Of a stretch of 50,867 bases of DNA, positions 41,553 to 50,710 are shown one piece after another. The DNA is from Anaerolineales bacterium (GTDB lineage Bacteria > Chloroflexota > Anaerolineae > Anaerolineales > Villigracilaceae), in assembly GCA_016927315.1 (NCBI GenBank), contig JAFGMV010000112.1, forward strand, positions 1 through 50,867. The letters are read 5' to 3'. The notes under the pieces were generated by a model that worked only from the letters and a program-made list of their open reading frames with translations, was not told the DNA's origin and did no database searches. Numbering within the stretch: the first letter of the stretch is position 1; each line of letters begins with the position of its first letter. The translations under genes were made by a program, and so were the position numbers.

Positions 41553-43196
41553 ATGTTGACTGAAGGTGATCTCCAAGCACTTCCTAGATTGATTGTAAAG
41601 GATCTGGCATTCCGTTATCGGGATCGTCAGAGTTTGGCTATACAGGATATATCGTTTGAATCTCAAGCCGGTGAAATCCTGTTGATCGCGGGTTCCAGCG
41701 GATGCGGAAAGACAACCCTGATCCGTTGCGTCAATGGCTTGATCCCTCGCTCCTACAAGGGAGAACGCAGCGGCAGTATCTTGATCAATGGTCAGGAGAT
41801 TTCAGATTGGCCGTTATCCAAAATCTCCCAGTATGTGGGTACCGTGCTGCAGGATCCTGAGCGACAGATTTTGGGTACCAGGGTGCTCAATGAGGTTGCT
41901 TTTGGCCTGGAGAACCTGGGGATGTCGCGGGCTGAGATTTATGAACGAGTGGATGAGGCGCTCGTTTATTTAAAGATCTCTCACTTGCGAGAACGCGAGA
42001 CTTTTAATCTATCTGGCGGCGAAAAACAGAAGGTTGCGCTGGCTGGGGTGCTGGCGATGCGACCCAGTGTGCTGTTATTGGACGAGCCCCTGGCCAGCCT
42101 TGACCCTGCCAGTGCACAGGATACCCTCGACATGGTGCGGCAACTGGCAGATGAAGGTATGACGATCTTGATGGTTGAACATCGGGTGGAAGATGTTCTG
42201 CGCATAAGACCAGACCGTATCATGTTCATTTCTGACGGGCGAGTGCGATACCTGGGTGATCTACGGGGTTTAGGACAAGTTGTTGATTACCAGGAAGTAA
42301 AACTGCCAGTTGACATGATCCTGGCGCGGGCAGCGGCAGATCCACAACCAATTGAATTCAAACCTTTACCGGGTGGGCAGTTGGAGGCCGGAGAGAAACC
42401 GGAACCGCTTGTCTCCTTCAAGGATGTTGCCTTTGGCTACGATGCAGACGTGGAAGTGCTGCACGGGATCAACCTGGACATCCAGCGCGGGGATGTGATT
42501 GCAGTCCTGGGTCCGAACGGCGCTGGAAAGACGACTTTTGTGAAACATGCCATCGGGCTGCTGAAGCCGAAATCTGGCCAGGTGTTGGTTGGCGGCAGAG
42601 ATACTCACGACGCAAGCGTGGCACAAATCGCCAGCATGTTGGGATATGTGTTTCAGAGCCCCAGTCATATGTTATTTGCGCAGACGGTCCATGATGAATT
42701 GGCTTTTGGACCGAAGAATTTGGGTCATAAGGAAGACCAGATCACAGAGGAGGTGAAAGAGGCGCTGAGAATCGTGAACCTGATTGACAAAGAACAGGAT
42801 CCGCCGCTAGCCTTGTCTTTTGGGCAGCAGAAACGCGTTAGTATCGCGGCGATACTGGCGATGCGATCACGCATCCTGGTGATGGATGAGCCGACAGCCG
42901 GCCAGGACTATAAGAATTATATGAACTTCATGGATTCGATTTTGCAGTTGCCTGGCTTCGAATCGATCTTGTTTATTACACACGATGTTGACCTGGCGGT
43001 GATCTATGCCAATCGGGTATTGTTGATCGCAGAAGGTCGTCTGGTTGCAGATGGCCCGCCGCAAGAAGTGTTGTCCGATTTTGAGCGTTTGGAAGCCTGC
43101 CGTCTGGTACCAACCTCTTTATTGAGGGCGAATGTTGCGCAAGTCGCCAGGACCGGGTATTTCATGCGGGCTGAGGCGCTCGCTCATTTATGTTAG
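41553..43196 (+). CDS. ECF transporter energy-coupling ATPase, two fused ABC domains
   Basis: 547 residues with two ABC domains, equivalent to fused EcfA and EcfA'. Domain one has Walker A GSSGCGKTT near 50, signature LSGGEKQKVALA and LLLDEPLASLDP. Domain two has GPNGAGKTT near 325, a variant signature LSFGQQKRVSIAA and LVMDEPTAGQD. It powers uptake by the S and T components encoded downstream. TAGGAT precedes the ATG. Confidence 0.95.
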   Translation: MLTEGDLQALPRLIVKDLAFRYRDRQSLAIQDISFESQAGEILLIAGSSGCGKTTLIRCVNGLIPRSYKGERSGSILINGQEISDWPLSKISQYVGTVLQDPERQILGTRVLNEVAFGLENLGMSRAEIYERVDEALVYLKISHLRERETFNLSGGEKQKVALAGVLAMRPSVLLLDEPLASLDPASAQDTLDMVRQLADEGMTILMVEHRVEDVLRIRPDRIMFISDGRVRYLGDLRGLGQVVDYQEVKLPVDMILARAAADPQPIEFKPLPGGQLEAGEKPEPLVSFKDVAFGYDADVEVLHGINLDIQRGDVIAVLGPNGAGKTTFVKHAIGLLKPKSGQVLVGGRDTHDASVAQIASMLGYVFQSPSHMLFAQTVHDELAFGPKNLGHKEDQITEEVKEALRIVNLIDKEQDPPLALSFGQQKRVSIAAILAMRSRILVMDEPTAGQDYKNYMNFMDSILQLPGFESILFITHDVDLAVIYANRVLLIAEGRLVADGPPQEVLSDFERLEACRLVPTSLLRANVAQVARTGYFMRAEALAHLC

Positions 43197-43216
43197 CTTT
43201 TGCAAAGGAGTAGAAA

Positions 43217-44155
43217 ATGGATAAGAGACTTCAATCTGTAATGTGGACGTTGGTAGCCATCCTGGTTGTTTTTCTATTGGTGGTCTATGTTGGTGGAAAC
43301 CTGATGGGGATCGAGCGCCTGCAGACTGGTGAAAATCCGGTGCTGCGGTTTGCGTTCGTTATCATCGGGTTGTTGATCGCTCTGGCGGTTTATTATGCTA
43401 CCCGTGAGAACAAAGTCTGGGAGGTTGGTACCCGCCAGGTGGTTTGGATGGCAATCGGGGCGGCCTTGTATGCGGTCTTTTCCTGGTTATTCAACGGATC
43501 GGTCTTTGTGGTGCCTTCGCTCAGTCAGGTGGCGCTGCGCCCGGCTATTTCTATCCCGATGTTCTTCGGATATGCCTTTGGCCCAGTGGTAGGTTTCTTT
43601 ACCGGGGCCGTTGGCAATATGTTTGGTGATGCCCTGACTGGTTTCGGCCTGTCGCCTCAATGGAGCATCGGCAACGGTCTGGTAGGTTTTGTCGCTGGGC
43701 TGGCTGGTCTTTTCAAGGATCGTAAGAAGAGCCTGGATACGGTGCTCTGGGTCAGCGGTGGTCTGGCCTTACTGGCGGCAGTGATCTTCTTTATCAACCG
43801 AACAGTTCCTAACATGCTGTTCTATGATGTGGATAACGGCATTTTTGGTGATGCACAGATCTCACTCTTCGCCGGGATTTCTATCCTGGTCGGTTTTGTG
43901 CTGGTGCTGGCGGTGCGATACATTTTTGGCAAAGACCTGGATATCGCATCAGCGGTAACCTGGAGTATGCTCGGGAATATCGTCGGGATTGGCTTCGCGG
44001 CGATTTCTGATATCTGGATCAATGGGTTTTCTCCCGCAGCTGCGATCGTAGGTGAATTCCTGCCGGCGGCTGGTCCCAACCTGATCTTTGCGGCAATCCT
44101 GGTTCCGCTCCTGGTAGCGGCCTATGCTGCTGTCCAGCGGCAGTCTGGCCGCTGA
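43217..44155 (+). CDS. ECF transporter substrate-binding (S) component
   Basis: 312 residues, longer than the usual 180-200. Two extra N-terminal membrane helices (about 10-30 and 50-65) precede the S-component core, with PAISIPMFFGYAFGPVVGFF and GNMFGDALTGFG. It gives substrate specificity; the vitamin or nucleoside-like substrate is not readable. AAAGGAG lies before the ATG. Confidence 0.85.
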   Translation: MDKRLQSVMWTLVAILVVFLLVVYVGGNLMGIERLQTGENPVLRFAFVIIGLLIALAVYYATRENKVWEVGTRQVVWMAIGAALYAVFSWLFNGSVFVVPSLSQVALRPAISIPMFFGYAFGPVVGFFTGAVGNMFGDALTGFGLSPQWSIGNGLVGFVAGLAGLFKDRKKSLDTVLWVSGGLALLAAVIFFINRTVPNMLFYDVDNGIFGDAQISLFAGISILVGFVLVLAVRYIFGKDLDIASAVTWSMLGNIVGIGFAAISDIWINGFSPAAAIVGEFLPAAGPNLIFAAILVPLLVAAYAAVQRQSGR

Positions 44156-44168
44156 GCGTGCTCCAATG

Positions 44169-44201
44169 CTGGTAGATTGGGTGTTTTTCCCAATCTACCA
44201 G
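44169..44201 (+). repeat. Perfect 13-bp hairpin between S and T component genes
   Basis: CTGGTAGATTGGG (44169-44181) pairs with CCCAATCTACCAG (44189-44201) around TGTTTTT. There is no T-run after it, and the T-component gene continues on the same strand. It may be an mRNA processing or stabilising element that sets the ratio of the two subunits. Confidence 0.6.
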
Positions 44202-44217
44202 TCCCCAATTTTCTGCT

Positions 44218-45090
44218 ATGCTTGTTACCTGGCGATACCGAGAACGCAAGTCACTGATCCAGTGGTTCGACCCGCGTGCCTGGATCATCTTTTATGGCTG
44301 TTTCCTGTTCTCAACCCTGTTCTTTTGGGATGTGCGTTTCCTGACGCCCTTCCTGGTGATTGCTTTGATTTCGCTGCTGACATCCGGGCTTGCCTGGAGG
44401 GAGATCCGGCGCCCATTGCTGTTTATCGGCGGCTTTGTAATTGTGTTTGCTTTCCTGACCTTCCTGACCGGGAGAGGCGGAATGGAGGTGTATTCGGAAG
44501 AGCACCTGATCCGTCGTTATCAAACCCCTTTTACAATTCTTGGCTGGCAGCCCAGCCTGGATGTAACAGTTGAACGGGCCTTTTTTGCGTTCAGCCAGTT
44601 GGTGCGTGTATTCAGCATTGCCATTATGACGATCTTGATTCCTTATTCTCTCAATCCCGCTTTATATGGAATAACTTTCAGCGGTCTGGGGCTGCCGGAT
44701 AAGATTGCTTATGCAATGGACCTGACCATGCGCTTTATTCCGACCTTTGGAAGGGACTTCCAATTGACGATGGATGCCCAACGGGCGCGAGGCTATGAGT
44801 TGGAGAAGATCAGCGGCGGGTTGATCCAGCAGGTGCGCAAACTTGGCCCGCTGATCGTTCCGGTAACCATTCATGCCATCATCGGCAGTGAAGATATTGT
44901 CGATGCGATGGACCTGCGTGCGTTTGGGGTTGGTCCGCGTACCTGGCTGGAAGAACTGCATTACCGTCCGAAAGACCGCATTCTAATTGGTTTTGGGCTT
45001 TCCATCTTGATCGTATCGTTGTGTATTTTGTTTTTTGGATATGGGGGGTTCTGGGTACCCGAAGCATTGCTAAGGACTGCTGGTGGGTAG
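44218..45090 (+). CDS. ECF transporter transmembrane (T) component
   Basis: 290 residues with about five or six membrane segments. The coupling motifs are visible as AQRARGYEL and MDLRAFGVG, the two Ala-Arg-Gly-type signatures of EcfT that contact the ATPases. It completes the operon SAM hydrolase - EcfAA' - S - T. No clear Shine-Dalgarno sequence precedes the ATG, which lies just after a strong hairpin. Confidence 0.92.
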   Translation: MLVTWRYRERKSLIQWFDPRAWIIFYGCFLFSTLFFWDVRFLTPFLVIALISLLTSGLAWREIRRPLLFIGGFVIVFAFLTFLTGRGGMEVYSEEHLIRRYQTPFTILGWQPSLDVTVERAFFAFSQLVRVFSIAIMTILIPYSLNPALYGITFSGLGLPDKIAYAMDLTMRFIPTFGRDFQLTMDAQRARGYELEKISGGLIQQVRKLGPLIVPVTIHAIIGSEDIVDAMDLRAFGVGPRTWLEELHYRPKDRILIGFGLSILIVSLCILFFGYGGFWVPEALLRTAGG

Positions 45091-45170
45091 TGCTGCAGAT
45101 GAATTATATCCGGTCAGCCCGCCAGCCTTGGATCTGCCGGTAAAAGGATTGGTTTTCATTCATCTGCCTG

Positions 45171-45680
45171 TCAGGAAGGTCCGCCGGCTTTATTTTCGAT
45201 GTTCAGCAAAAGCGCCTGAATCAGGCCTCCAGCGATGAACAAACCTGCCAGCAGGATAATCCTGCCATTGGGAGGAACACGGAATAAATTGACCAGGATC
45301 AAAGCGCCGATCAATGAAGTGGTGATGATCAGGGTGATGTTTTTGAGACTCGTGAAAACCAATCCGCCAACCAGCAGCCCCCCGGCCACGAACGGGAGCC
45401 AGGGATTACGTGGATACATGATAAGCAATGACAGTAAATACCCACCGGTCAGGAAACCACCCAGAGCCATGGCTGCTCCCTGGCTCCTTGTAAGGACTGC
45501 AAAACAGATTGCAGCCAAAACGATCGCAATCACCAAATGCACCCAGCCAGGGGCGTTTGGGAATAAGTAGGGTGAATATCTCAGCCCGGTCAGTAAACCG
45601 ATGGCGCTGACAAACATCCAATCCGTATCCCGGCCAAAAATCAGCAATAAAGCGCCTGCTACCGATTCTGCAATCACCAT
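45171..45680 (-). CDS. Hydrophobic membrane protein of unknown function
   Basis: 169 residues from the ATG at 45680, chosen for a GGAGGAG 5 bases upstream; a longer frame starts at 45701. About five or six membrane helices with short loops make up almost the whole protein. No family was recognised. It is convergent with the ECF operon and appears to be transcribed alone. Confidence 0.75.
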   Translation of the reverse strand: MVIAESVAGALLLIFGRDTDWMFVSAIGLLTGLRYSPYLFPNAPGWVHLVIAIVLAAICFAVLTRSQGAAMALGGFLTGGYLLSLLIMYPRNPWLPFVAGGLLVGGLVFTSLKNITLIITTSLIGALILVNLFRVPPNGRIILLAGLFIAGGLIQALLLNIENKAGGPS

Positions 45681-45782
45681 GGATTCTCCTCCAATAGACA
45701 AATTCTAATGTTTGTGGGTTATTTTCAACTATACTCGATTTCTGTTTTGACTTCAACCAGTCATACAAATATCTTATCCAAT

Positions 45783-46583
45783 TCAGTATTTTTCCCTGAG
45801 AAGTACGTCCAATTCATCCCGAAGTGATTTAGGTAATTTTGGGAAAATTCTACGCAGACTTATAGCGGTCTGGGGGTTCTTGGACTGAGCAAGTATTTGC
45901 TGTAAAAAGTATTCTGTTTCTTGAGGAGATTTGTTGTGCAGAGAGAGGATCAACGCTTCAAGATCAGCCTGGATCGTCACCGGGGCTTCTTCAAAGGCTG
46001 AAGTGATAATTTCCAGGACGGGAGGCAGGTTATCGTAATGGGGGTCATTAATCAGGGGGATTAGTGCGCGTATACCATTCGACCAGTGGCGGGGCCGGGC
46101 TGGATGCAGCCACTCACCGATCAAGGTAAGGAACCGTTCCGGGGTTTCCTTGCGCAGGCGTTCCAGGCTGGTCGAGAGCAGCGAGGCGCGGACATTTGGA
46201 TCTCGAACCTGTTGTGTCCAGGCGGTAAGGCGAGCCAGGAGTAATTCTTCTTGTGGGGGAATCTGGCCAAGTAAGAAGGCAGCCAGCAGCCTGGTTTCGA
46301 GAAAACCAGCATCCCAGAGTTCATCCGCCAGATCCAAGGTTTTTTCAGGTTCTTCTATCGCGGCGGGACTAAGTTCATTCTCCAGGTGTTTCAAGACGAC
46401 CTTTGGAGTCCGGTAGGTAGGCAGGACTGAACCAGGCGCAACTGAGTCGGCGCTCCTCAGGGTGCGATTGACATAATAATCGAGAAACTCTAGCAGTTCA
46501 TGAACAAATATTTCGGGCCGCCCGAAAAGATCTGTCAGGGAAACTGATTGTTTTTTTAGTCTGGCTAGGTCAATTGATGGCAT
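45783..46583 (-). CDS. HEAT-like helical protein of unknown function
   Basis: About 266 residues from the ATG at 46583; the frame stays open further upstream but overlaps proS. The sequence is nearly all helical with weak repeats (LLLARLTAW, LLSTSLERL, PVLEIITSAFEEAP), suggesting a HEAT or armadillo-like solenoid. No catalytic motif was seen. It follows proS by 40 bases with a hairpin in between and no Shine-Dalgarno sequence, so initiation is unusual. Confidence 0.65.
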   Translation of the reverse strand: MPSIDLARLKKQSVSLTDLFGRPEIFVHELLEFLDYYVNRTLRSADSVAPGSVLPTYRTPKVVLKHLENELSPAAIEEPEKTLDLADELWDAGFLETRLLAAFLLGQIPPQEELLLARLTAWTQQVRDPNVRASLLSTSLERLRKETPERFLTLIGEWLHPARPRHWSNGIRALIPLINDPHYDNLPPVLEIITSAFEEAPVTIQADLEALILSLHNKSPQETEYFLQQILAQSKNPQTAISLRRIFPKLPKSLRDELDVLLREKY

Positions 46584-46596
46584 GAGAAAAATGATC

Positions 46597-46618
46597 AGGG
46601 CAAACGAAAGTTTGCCCT
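46597..46618 (-). terminator. Stem-loop after proS
   Basis: AGGGCAAAC (46597-46605) pairs with GTTTGCCCT (46610-46618) with a 4-base loop, between proS and the downstream gene. A short T-run occurs 4 bases later on the minus strand. It may be a partial terminator. Confidence 0.55.
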
Positions 46619-46623
46619 TTTGT

Positions 46624-48060
46624 CTAATAAGCTCGTGCGAAATATGCCTTTTCGGAGGCTTTCTTTCCGCAGACGATACATTTGCCTTCACCGCCAGGCT
46701 GGCCTTCAAAGGGGATGCAGCGAGTGGTTGCCTTGGTATCTTCCTTGATTTTTGTTTCACAAGCGGCGTTACCACACCACCACGAAAACGCCCAACCGTT
46801 CTTAACTACTTCGCTCAGTTCAGCATAGTCTTTTGGATCGTGAATATTGGCATCCCGGAATGCGGTTGCTTTCTCAAGCAGCGCACGTTGAATGGTCTCC
46901 AGTGTATCCTGGATTGTACCGGCCAGGTTTTCCTGGGATATGAAAGACTTGCCTTCACGGCCCGGAATATCACGGCGGGCGATTGCCACAGAGTCTTTCT
47001 GTACATCTTTGGGTCCTATCTCAACACGCAGTGGAACGCCGCGCATCTCCCAGTCATTAAACTTAAACCCGGGAGTCACCCCTTCACGGTCATCAACCTT
47101 AATGCGGAACTGGCTGAGCTCTTGTCGGACCTTTTCTACGACCGGAAGGACGGCTTCTTTTTCTTCATCAGTGCGATAGATGGGAATAATCGCCACCTGG
47201 ATTGGAGCCAGCCTGGGAGGCAGCACAAGCCCCTGGTCATCCCCGTGGGTCATGATGATGGCGCCAATGAAGCGGGTGGAGACTCCCCAGGAAGTGGTCC
47301 AGGCATACTGTAATACATTGTTACGATCAAGGTATTGAATATCAAAGGCCTCAGCAAAGTTTTGTCCCAGGAAGTGGGATGTGCCGGACTGGAGTGCACG
47401 GGTGTCTCCCATCATGGCTTCGATTGTGGTAGACATTACGGCGCCGGCAAATTTCTCTGCGTTAGATTTTCGACCTTTGATCACAGGGACAGCCGCTTCT
47501 TTAATGGCGAAATCGGCATACTGATCCAGGATACTCAGAGTTTCTTTGCGAGCCTCTTCTTCTGTCTCGTGGGCGGTGTGCCCTTCCTGCCAGAAGAATT
47601 CGAGTGTGCGCAGGAACAAACGGGTGCGCATTTCCCAGCGGACGACATTGGCCCACTGGTTGATCAGAACAGGCAGATCGCGATAGGATTTGATCCATTT
47701 GGCATACATATGCCCGATGATGGTTTCGGATGTCGGCCGAATCACCAGGGGCTCTTCCAGTTCAGCGTTGCCTCCGATTGTAACCACTGCCAGTTCGGGT
47801 GAAAAACCCTCAACGTGTTCCTTTTCTTTTTCCAGGAAAGATTTTGGTATCAACAGTGGGAAGGCTGCGTTGACGTGGCCGCTGGCTTTGAATCGGCTGT
47901 CAAGTGCTTCCCGGACATTTTCCCATAATGCCCAGCCATAGGGTCGTATGACCATACAGCCGCGTACTGGGGCATAGTCTGCCAATTCGGCGCGCTGTAC
48001 GATCTGGTTGTACCATTCTGAGAAGTTTTCGTTTTGTGGTGTGAGTTTTTCGTCAGTCAT
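46624..48060 (-). CDS. Prolyl-tRNA synthetase, archaeal/eukaryotic-type
   Basis: 478 residues from ATG at 48060, chosen for GGAG 6 bases upstream. Class II synthetase motifs: motif 2 NVVRWEMRTRLFLRTLEFFWQ (shortened here as RWEMRTRLFLRT), IRPTSETIIGHMY and motif 3-like HGDDQGLVLPPRLAP. A C-terminal zinc-like region has four Cys (WWCGNAAC and CIVCGKK), as in the archaeal-type ProRS. It charges tRNA-Pro. A complete, normal-length gene. Confidence 0.97.
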   Translation of the reverse strand: MTDEKLTPQNENFSEWYNQIVQRAELADYAPVRGCMVIRPYGWALWENVREALDSRFKASGHVNAAFPLLIPKSFLEKEKEHVEGFSPELAVVTIGGNAELEEPLVIRPTSETIIGHMYAKWIKSYRDLPVLINQWANVVRWEMRTRLFLRTLEFFWQEGHTAHETEEEARKETLSILDQYADFAIKEAAVPVIKGRKSNAEKFAGAVMSTTIEAMMGDTRALQSGTSHFLGQNFAEAFDIQYLDRNNVLQYAWTTSWGVSTRFIGAIIMTHGDDQGLVLPPRLAPIQVAIIPIYRTDEEKEAVLPVVEKVRQELSQFRIKVDDREGVTPGFKFNDWEMRGVPLRVEIGPKDVQKDSVAIARRDIPGREGKSFISQENLAGTIQDTLETIQRALLEKATAFRDANIHDPKDYAELSEVVKNGWAFSWWCGNAACETKIKEDTKATTRCIPFEGQPGGEGKCIVCGKKASEKAYFARAY

Positions 48061-48134
48061 AATAACTCCATGAAGTAGAGTGATGTATTGTATCGTAAAG
48101 GATAATTTGAGATGCATTGAAAGAGGTTGGCCGT

Positions 48135-48671
48135 TTACCCTTTGTTTGCGAGCATTTCTACGGCAGCCTGGACATTGTGGGCGAATTTTAAATAGACCCG
48201 TTGGTTGTATGGCGTGAATTCACCCATTGATTTGTAGACCTGATCGAAGACAGCCTGCCAGCCGTCCCCGATCAGGATCAGCGGCCTGGTGGGCAGCGCG
48301 CCTATGATCAACAAGTTCCAGGTGGTTGCGATTTCGGCAAGCGTACCCGGGCCTCCGGGAAGCGCCATGGCGGCTTCACACGACTCGATGAGTGTAAAGA
48401 GGCGCTCTTTGAGGGAATCCTTCTGCCATTCTTCTTTGACCCAGGGATTGGCTTTGATAGGCCTCCAGGTTTCGATCTGGCTGCAGGTTACCCCAATAAC
48501 ATGACCGCCAGCCTCGCCAGCACCTCGGCTGACTGCTTCCATGGTGCCCATGTAGCCTCCGGTCAGCACAGTGTGCCCGTTCCGGGCAAGCAGTTGTCCA
48601 AGGGTGAGAGCCTGTTCATAAACAGGGTGTGTTGGTTTTGGTGAAGCGCTGCCAAAAACGGTTACTCTCAT
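48135..48671 (-). CDS. LOG/SLOG-family nucleotide-related protein
   Basis: 178 residues with a Rossmann-like fold. GGYMGTMEAVSRGA near 39-52 and the signature PGGPGTLAEIATTWN near 105-119 identify the LOG family (phosphoribohydrolase-like; some activate cytokinins, many bacterial ones have unknown roles). AGGAG lies just before the ATG. It is directly joined to the MazG-like gene upstream (the stop and start are adjacent), suggesting a nucleotide-clean-up pair. Confidence 0.9.
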   Translation of the reverse strand: MRVTVFGSASPKPTHPVYEQALTLGQLLARNGHTVLTGGYMGTMEAVSRGAGEAGGHVIGVTCSQIETWRPIKANPWVKEEWQKDSLKERLFTLIESCEAAMALPGGPGTLAEIATTWNLLIIGALPTRPLILIGDGWQAVFDQVYKSMGEFTPYNQRVYLKFAHNVQAAVEMLANKG

Positions 48672-48980
48672 TTATTTCTCCTGATCCCACTGCCTGGCTG
48701 CATTCTGGTTTATTTTTGTAAGAACGGCCTGTTCCAAATCAATGCCAGATATCGAAGCCAGCTGCAGGAGGTATAGTGTTACATCGGCCAGTTCGGAGGC
48801 CAGTTCATCTTTATCCCGAGGTTCCTCGGTCCATTGGTAATGTTCCAGGACTTCGTTTGCTTCCAGGCTGAGCGAAATCGCCAGGTTGCGGCCGGTTTGG
48901 GGACGTTTGGTATCTTTGCGGTACCAACCTTTTGATTGCACAAATTCGTGCATGACTTTGGTAAGTTTTTGAATATCCAT
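48672..48980 (-). CDS. MazG-like nucleotide pyrophosphohydrolase
   Basis: About 102 residues from the ATG at 48980. An all-helical MazG/dCTPase fold: SLSLEANEVLEHYQWT and ELASELADVTLYLLQLA carry the EExxE/ExxD metal ligands. It hydrolyses nucleoside triphosphates to monophosphates, probably damaged or dCTP-like substrates. A TTG at 49037 would give an N-terminal extension but lies inside a hairpin region. Adjacent to the LOG gene. Confidence 0.9.
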   Translation of the reverse strand: MDIQKLTKVMHEFVQSKGWYRKDTKRPQTGRNLAISLSLEANEVLEHYQWTEEPRDKDELASELADVTLYLLQLASISGIDLEQAVLTKINQNAARQWDQEK

Positions 48981-48997
48981 ACTGTTACTCAAACAAA

Positions 48998-49035
48998 AGC
49001 GGCTCGCCAGGTCTGGGAGCCGCTGATAGGCGAGC
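48998..49035 (-). promoter_or_regulatory. Two mutually exclusive hairpins before the MazG-like gene
   Basis: AGCGGCTC (48998-49005) pairs with GAGCCGCT (49017-49024). Alternatively GCTCGCC (49002-49008) pairs with GGCGAGC (49029-49035). They share bases, so only one can form. On the minus strand the first stem is followed by TTTTGTTT, like a terminator, just before the ATG. It could be attenuation or simply the terminator of upstream genes. Confidence 0.4.
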
Positions 49036-49229
49036 AAAAGATAACCTATCCAGACCAGGCAGAGGTTTCAATATACGGGATGGTGGACGGGTTCAGGTTC
49101 ATGCTCGTGATTATACTTGAAAAATCCAGACCGGCAAACGGGAGTTTTCCCTGTTCAGGATATCAATTCAAGAAGGTTCCAGCAAAGATGTAAGGGGGGA
49201 TCAAGCCAGGATCAAGTAGGAGGGTATAA

Positions 49230-49550
49230 TTAATTCATTTCATGCCCAGCAGGAGGCCGACGGTGGATCCGTTTGATTACTTCGCATAGACCAATGTTAA
49301 CGAATGTTGTCGTTGCAATGATGAGCAGGTATGAAAATTTTCTGTCGACGCCTGTCGGGTCACCGGGTGTTGTAAAGGAAAGCTCAAGTAATGTTCCGGG
49401 AATGAAAGCGCAGCCGGCTGTCCCGGAAGCCGTGATCCGTTCTGGAAGGTATTGCTGCGCCGGGGCGTGAAAGGGGACCAGCAGCAGGGCGCTTAGATCG
49501 CACAACCAGTCAATATCATGACGGCGGCTGTTGTACATGGATTTACTCAT
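49230..49550 (-). CDS. Small hypothetical membrane protein
   Basis: 106 codons. The ATG overlaps the stop of the HEAT-repeat gene by 4 bases (ATGA), which suggests a real coupled gene. The sequence has one good membrane segment (FSYLLIIATTTFVNIGLC) and a hydrophobic patch in the middle. No family was recognised and the ribosome binding site is weak, so it may be spurious. Confidence 0.38.
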   Translation of the reverse strand: MSKSMYNSRRHDIDWLCDLSALLLVPFHAPAQQYLPERITASGTAGCAFIPGTLLELSFTTPGDPTGVDRKFSYLLIIATTTFVNIGLCEVIKRIHRRPPAGHEMN

Positions 49551-50710
49551 CGATTCTTTTGTTGGATCGAGTCTCTGGCTTGCCTGGCAGCCTGAGACAA
49601 TTCCCGTTCCTGCCGGTTTTCACTCAGGCTGTTGAGGATTGGCAAGGCCTGCCTGTCTCCCAGGATTCCCAAAGTTCGGATTGCCTGCAGTTGTACGGCA
49701 CGGTCTTCGTCGTTGACCAACGCCAGGATTGCCGGGGCTGCTGAACGATCGCCAATCTTTTCCAATCCGGTGATCGACTGTTGGCGTATCCAGGCTTCCG
49801 GGTGCCTGAGGGCTTCCACCAGGATGTTCAGCGCCGGTTGACCGAAGGAGGCCAGCGCCTGGGCGGCTGCGTGACCGACGTCATAATGGACGTCATACAG
49901 CGCCATCTGTAAACTTTCGAGGGCGAGTGGGTCGCCAATGCGGCCTAGGGCGTCGACTGCACAGCGGCGGATAACGACTTCGGGAAATTTCAAGGCTTCG
50001 ATTAACTCGTCGACGGCCGGCTTACCGATTTGTTCCAGAGCCTGAATGAGGACCAGCCCAATGGGAGAAGCGCCGATCCACCAGGCGGAATCTCGCATCG
50101 CCTGGACAAGATAGGGAGCGGCCTTTGCAAGCCTGGTCATTCCCAGGGCCCTGGCGGCAGCCTGGCGTACCCGCAGGTCGGTGTCTTCCAGTAGCAGATC
50201 GGCGATCAACTCCAGGTCCTGCTCTCGGGAGAACCTGCCCAAGGCCAGTACAGCCGGTCCGCGCACGTCTGGTTCCGGGTCTGACAGCAGATTTTGAATG
50301 ACCGGTATAACCTGTGGATTGGCGGTGTTGCCCAGGGCTATCGCTGCCCGGCTGCGAACGGTAAAGAATTCCGATCTGGCAGACTGGACGAGAACCGGAA
50401 CAATATCTGGGTGGTCGAATTGCCCGAGGATGCTGATCACCTGGGCCTGGACGAGTGGATGTTTTCCGTTCATGGCTTCTTTGAAGGCCGGAATTCCCGC
50501 GGGTCCGATTTTTGTAAGTATTTGCGTGATGATTTTGTTGCGTCCAATATCCTTTTCCGCGAGTTGATCCACCAGTGGTACAACTGCGTCGGTTCCCAGG
50601 GTGCGCAGTTCTTCAGCGGCTTTATGCTGTTTATGAGGGTCTGAGTCAGAAAGCAATAGGATCAATTGTTTTGCGCGTGTGCTTTTGTTGCGGCCCGGCA
50701 TCCAGGACAT
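49547..50710 (-). CDS. HEAT-repeat protein
   Basis: 387 residues, almost entirely HEAT/PBS-lyase-like repeats of about 30 residues (RSRAAIALGNTANPQVIPV, GPAVLALGRF, RQAAARALGMT, RCAVDALGRIGDPLALESL). Some 10 to 11 repeats fill the protein, forming a superhelical scaffold for protein-protein binding. No catalytic domain, signal or membrane helix. AAGGA lies 8 bases before the ATG. The partner is unknown. Confidence 0.9.
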   Translation of the reverse strand: MSWMPGRNKSTRAKQLILLLSDSDPHKQHKAAEELRTLGTDAVVPLVDQLAEKDIGRNKIITQILTKIGPAGIPAFKEAMNGKHPLVQAQVISILGQFDHPDIVPVLVQSARSEFFTVRSRAAIALGNTANPQVIPVIQNLLSDPEPDVRGPAVLALGRFSREQDLELIADLLLEDTDLRVRQAAARALGMTRLAKAAPYLVQAMRDSAWWIGASPIGLVLIQALEQIGKPAVDELIEALKFPEVVIRRCAVDALGRIGDPLALESLQMALYDVHYDVGHAAAQALASFGQPALNILVEALRHPEAWIRQQSITGLEKIGDRSAAPAILALVNDEDRAVQLQAIRTLGILGDRQALPILNSLSENRQERELSQAARQARDSIQQKNR

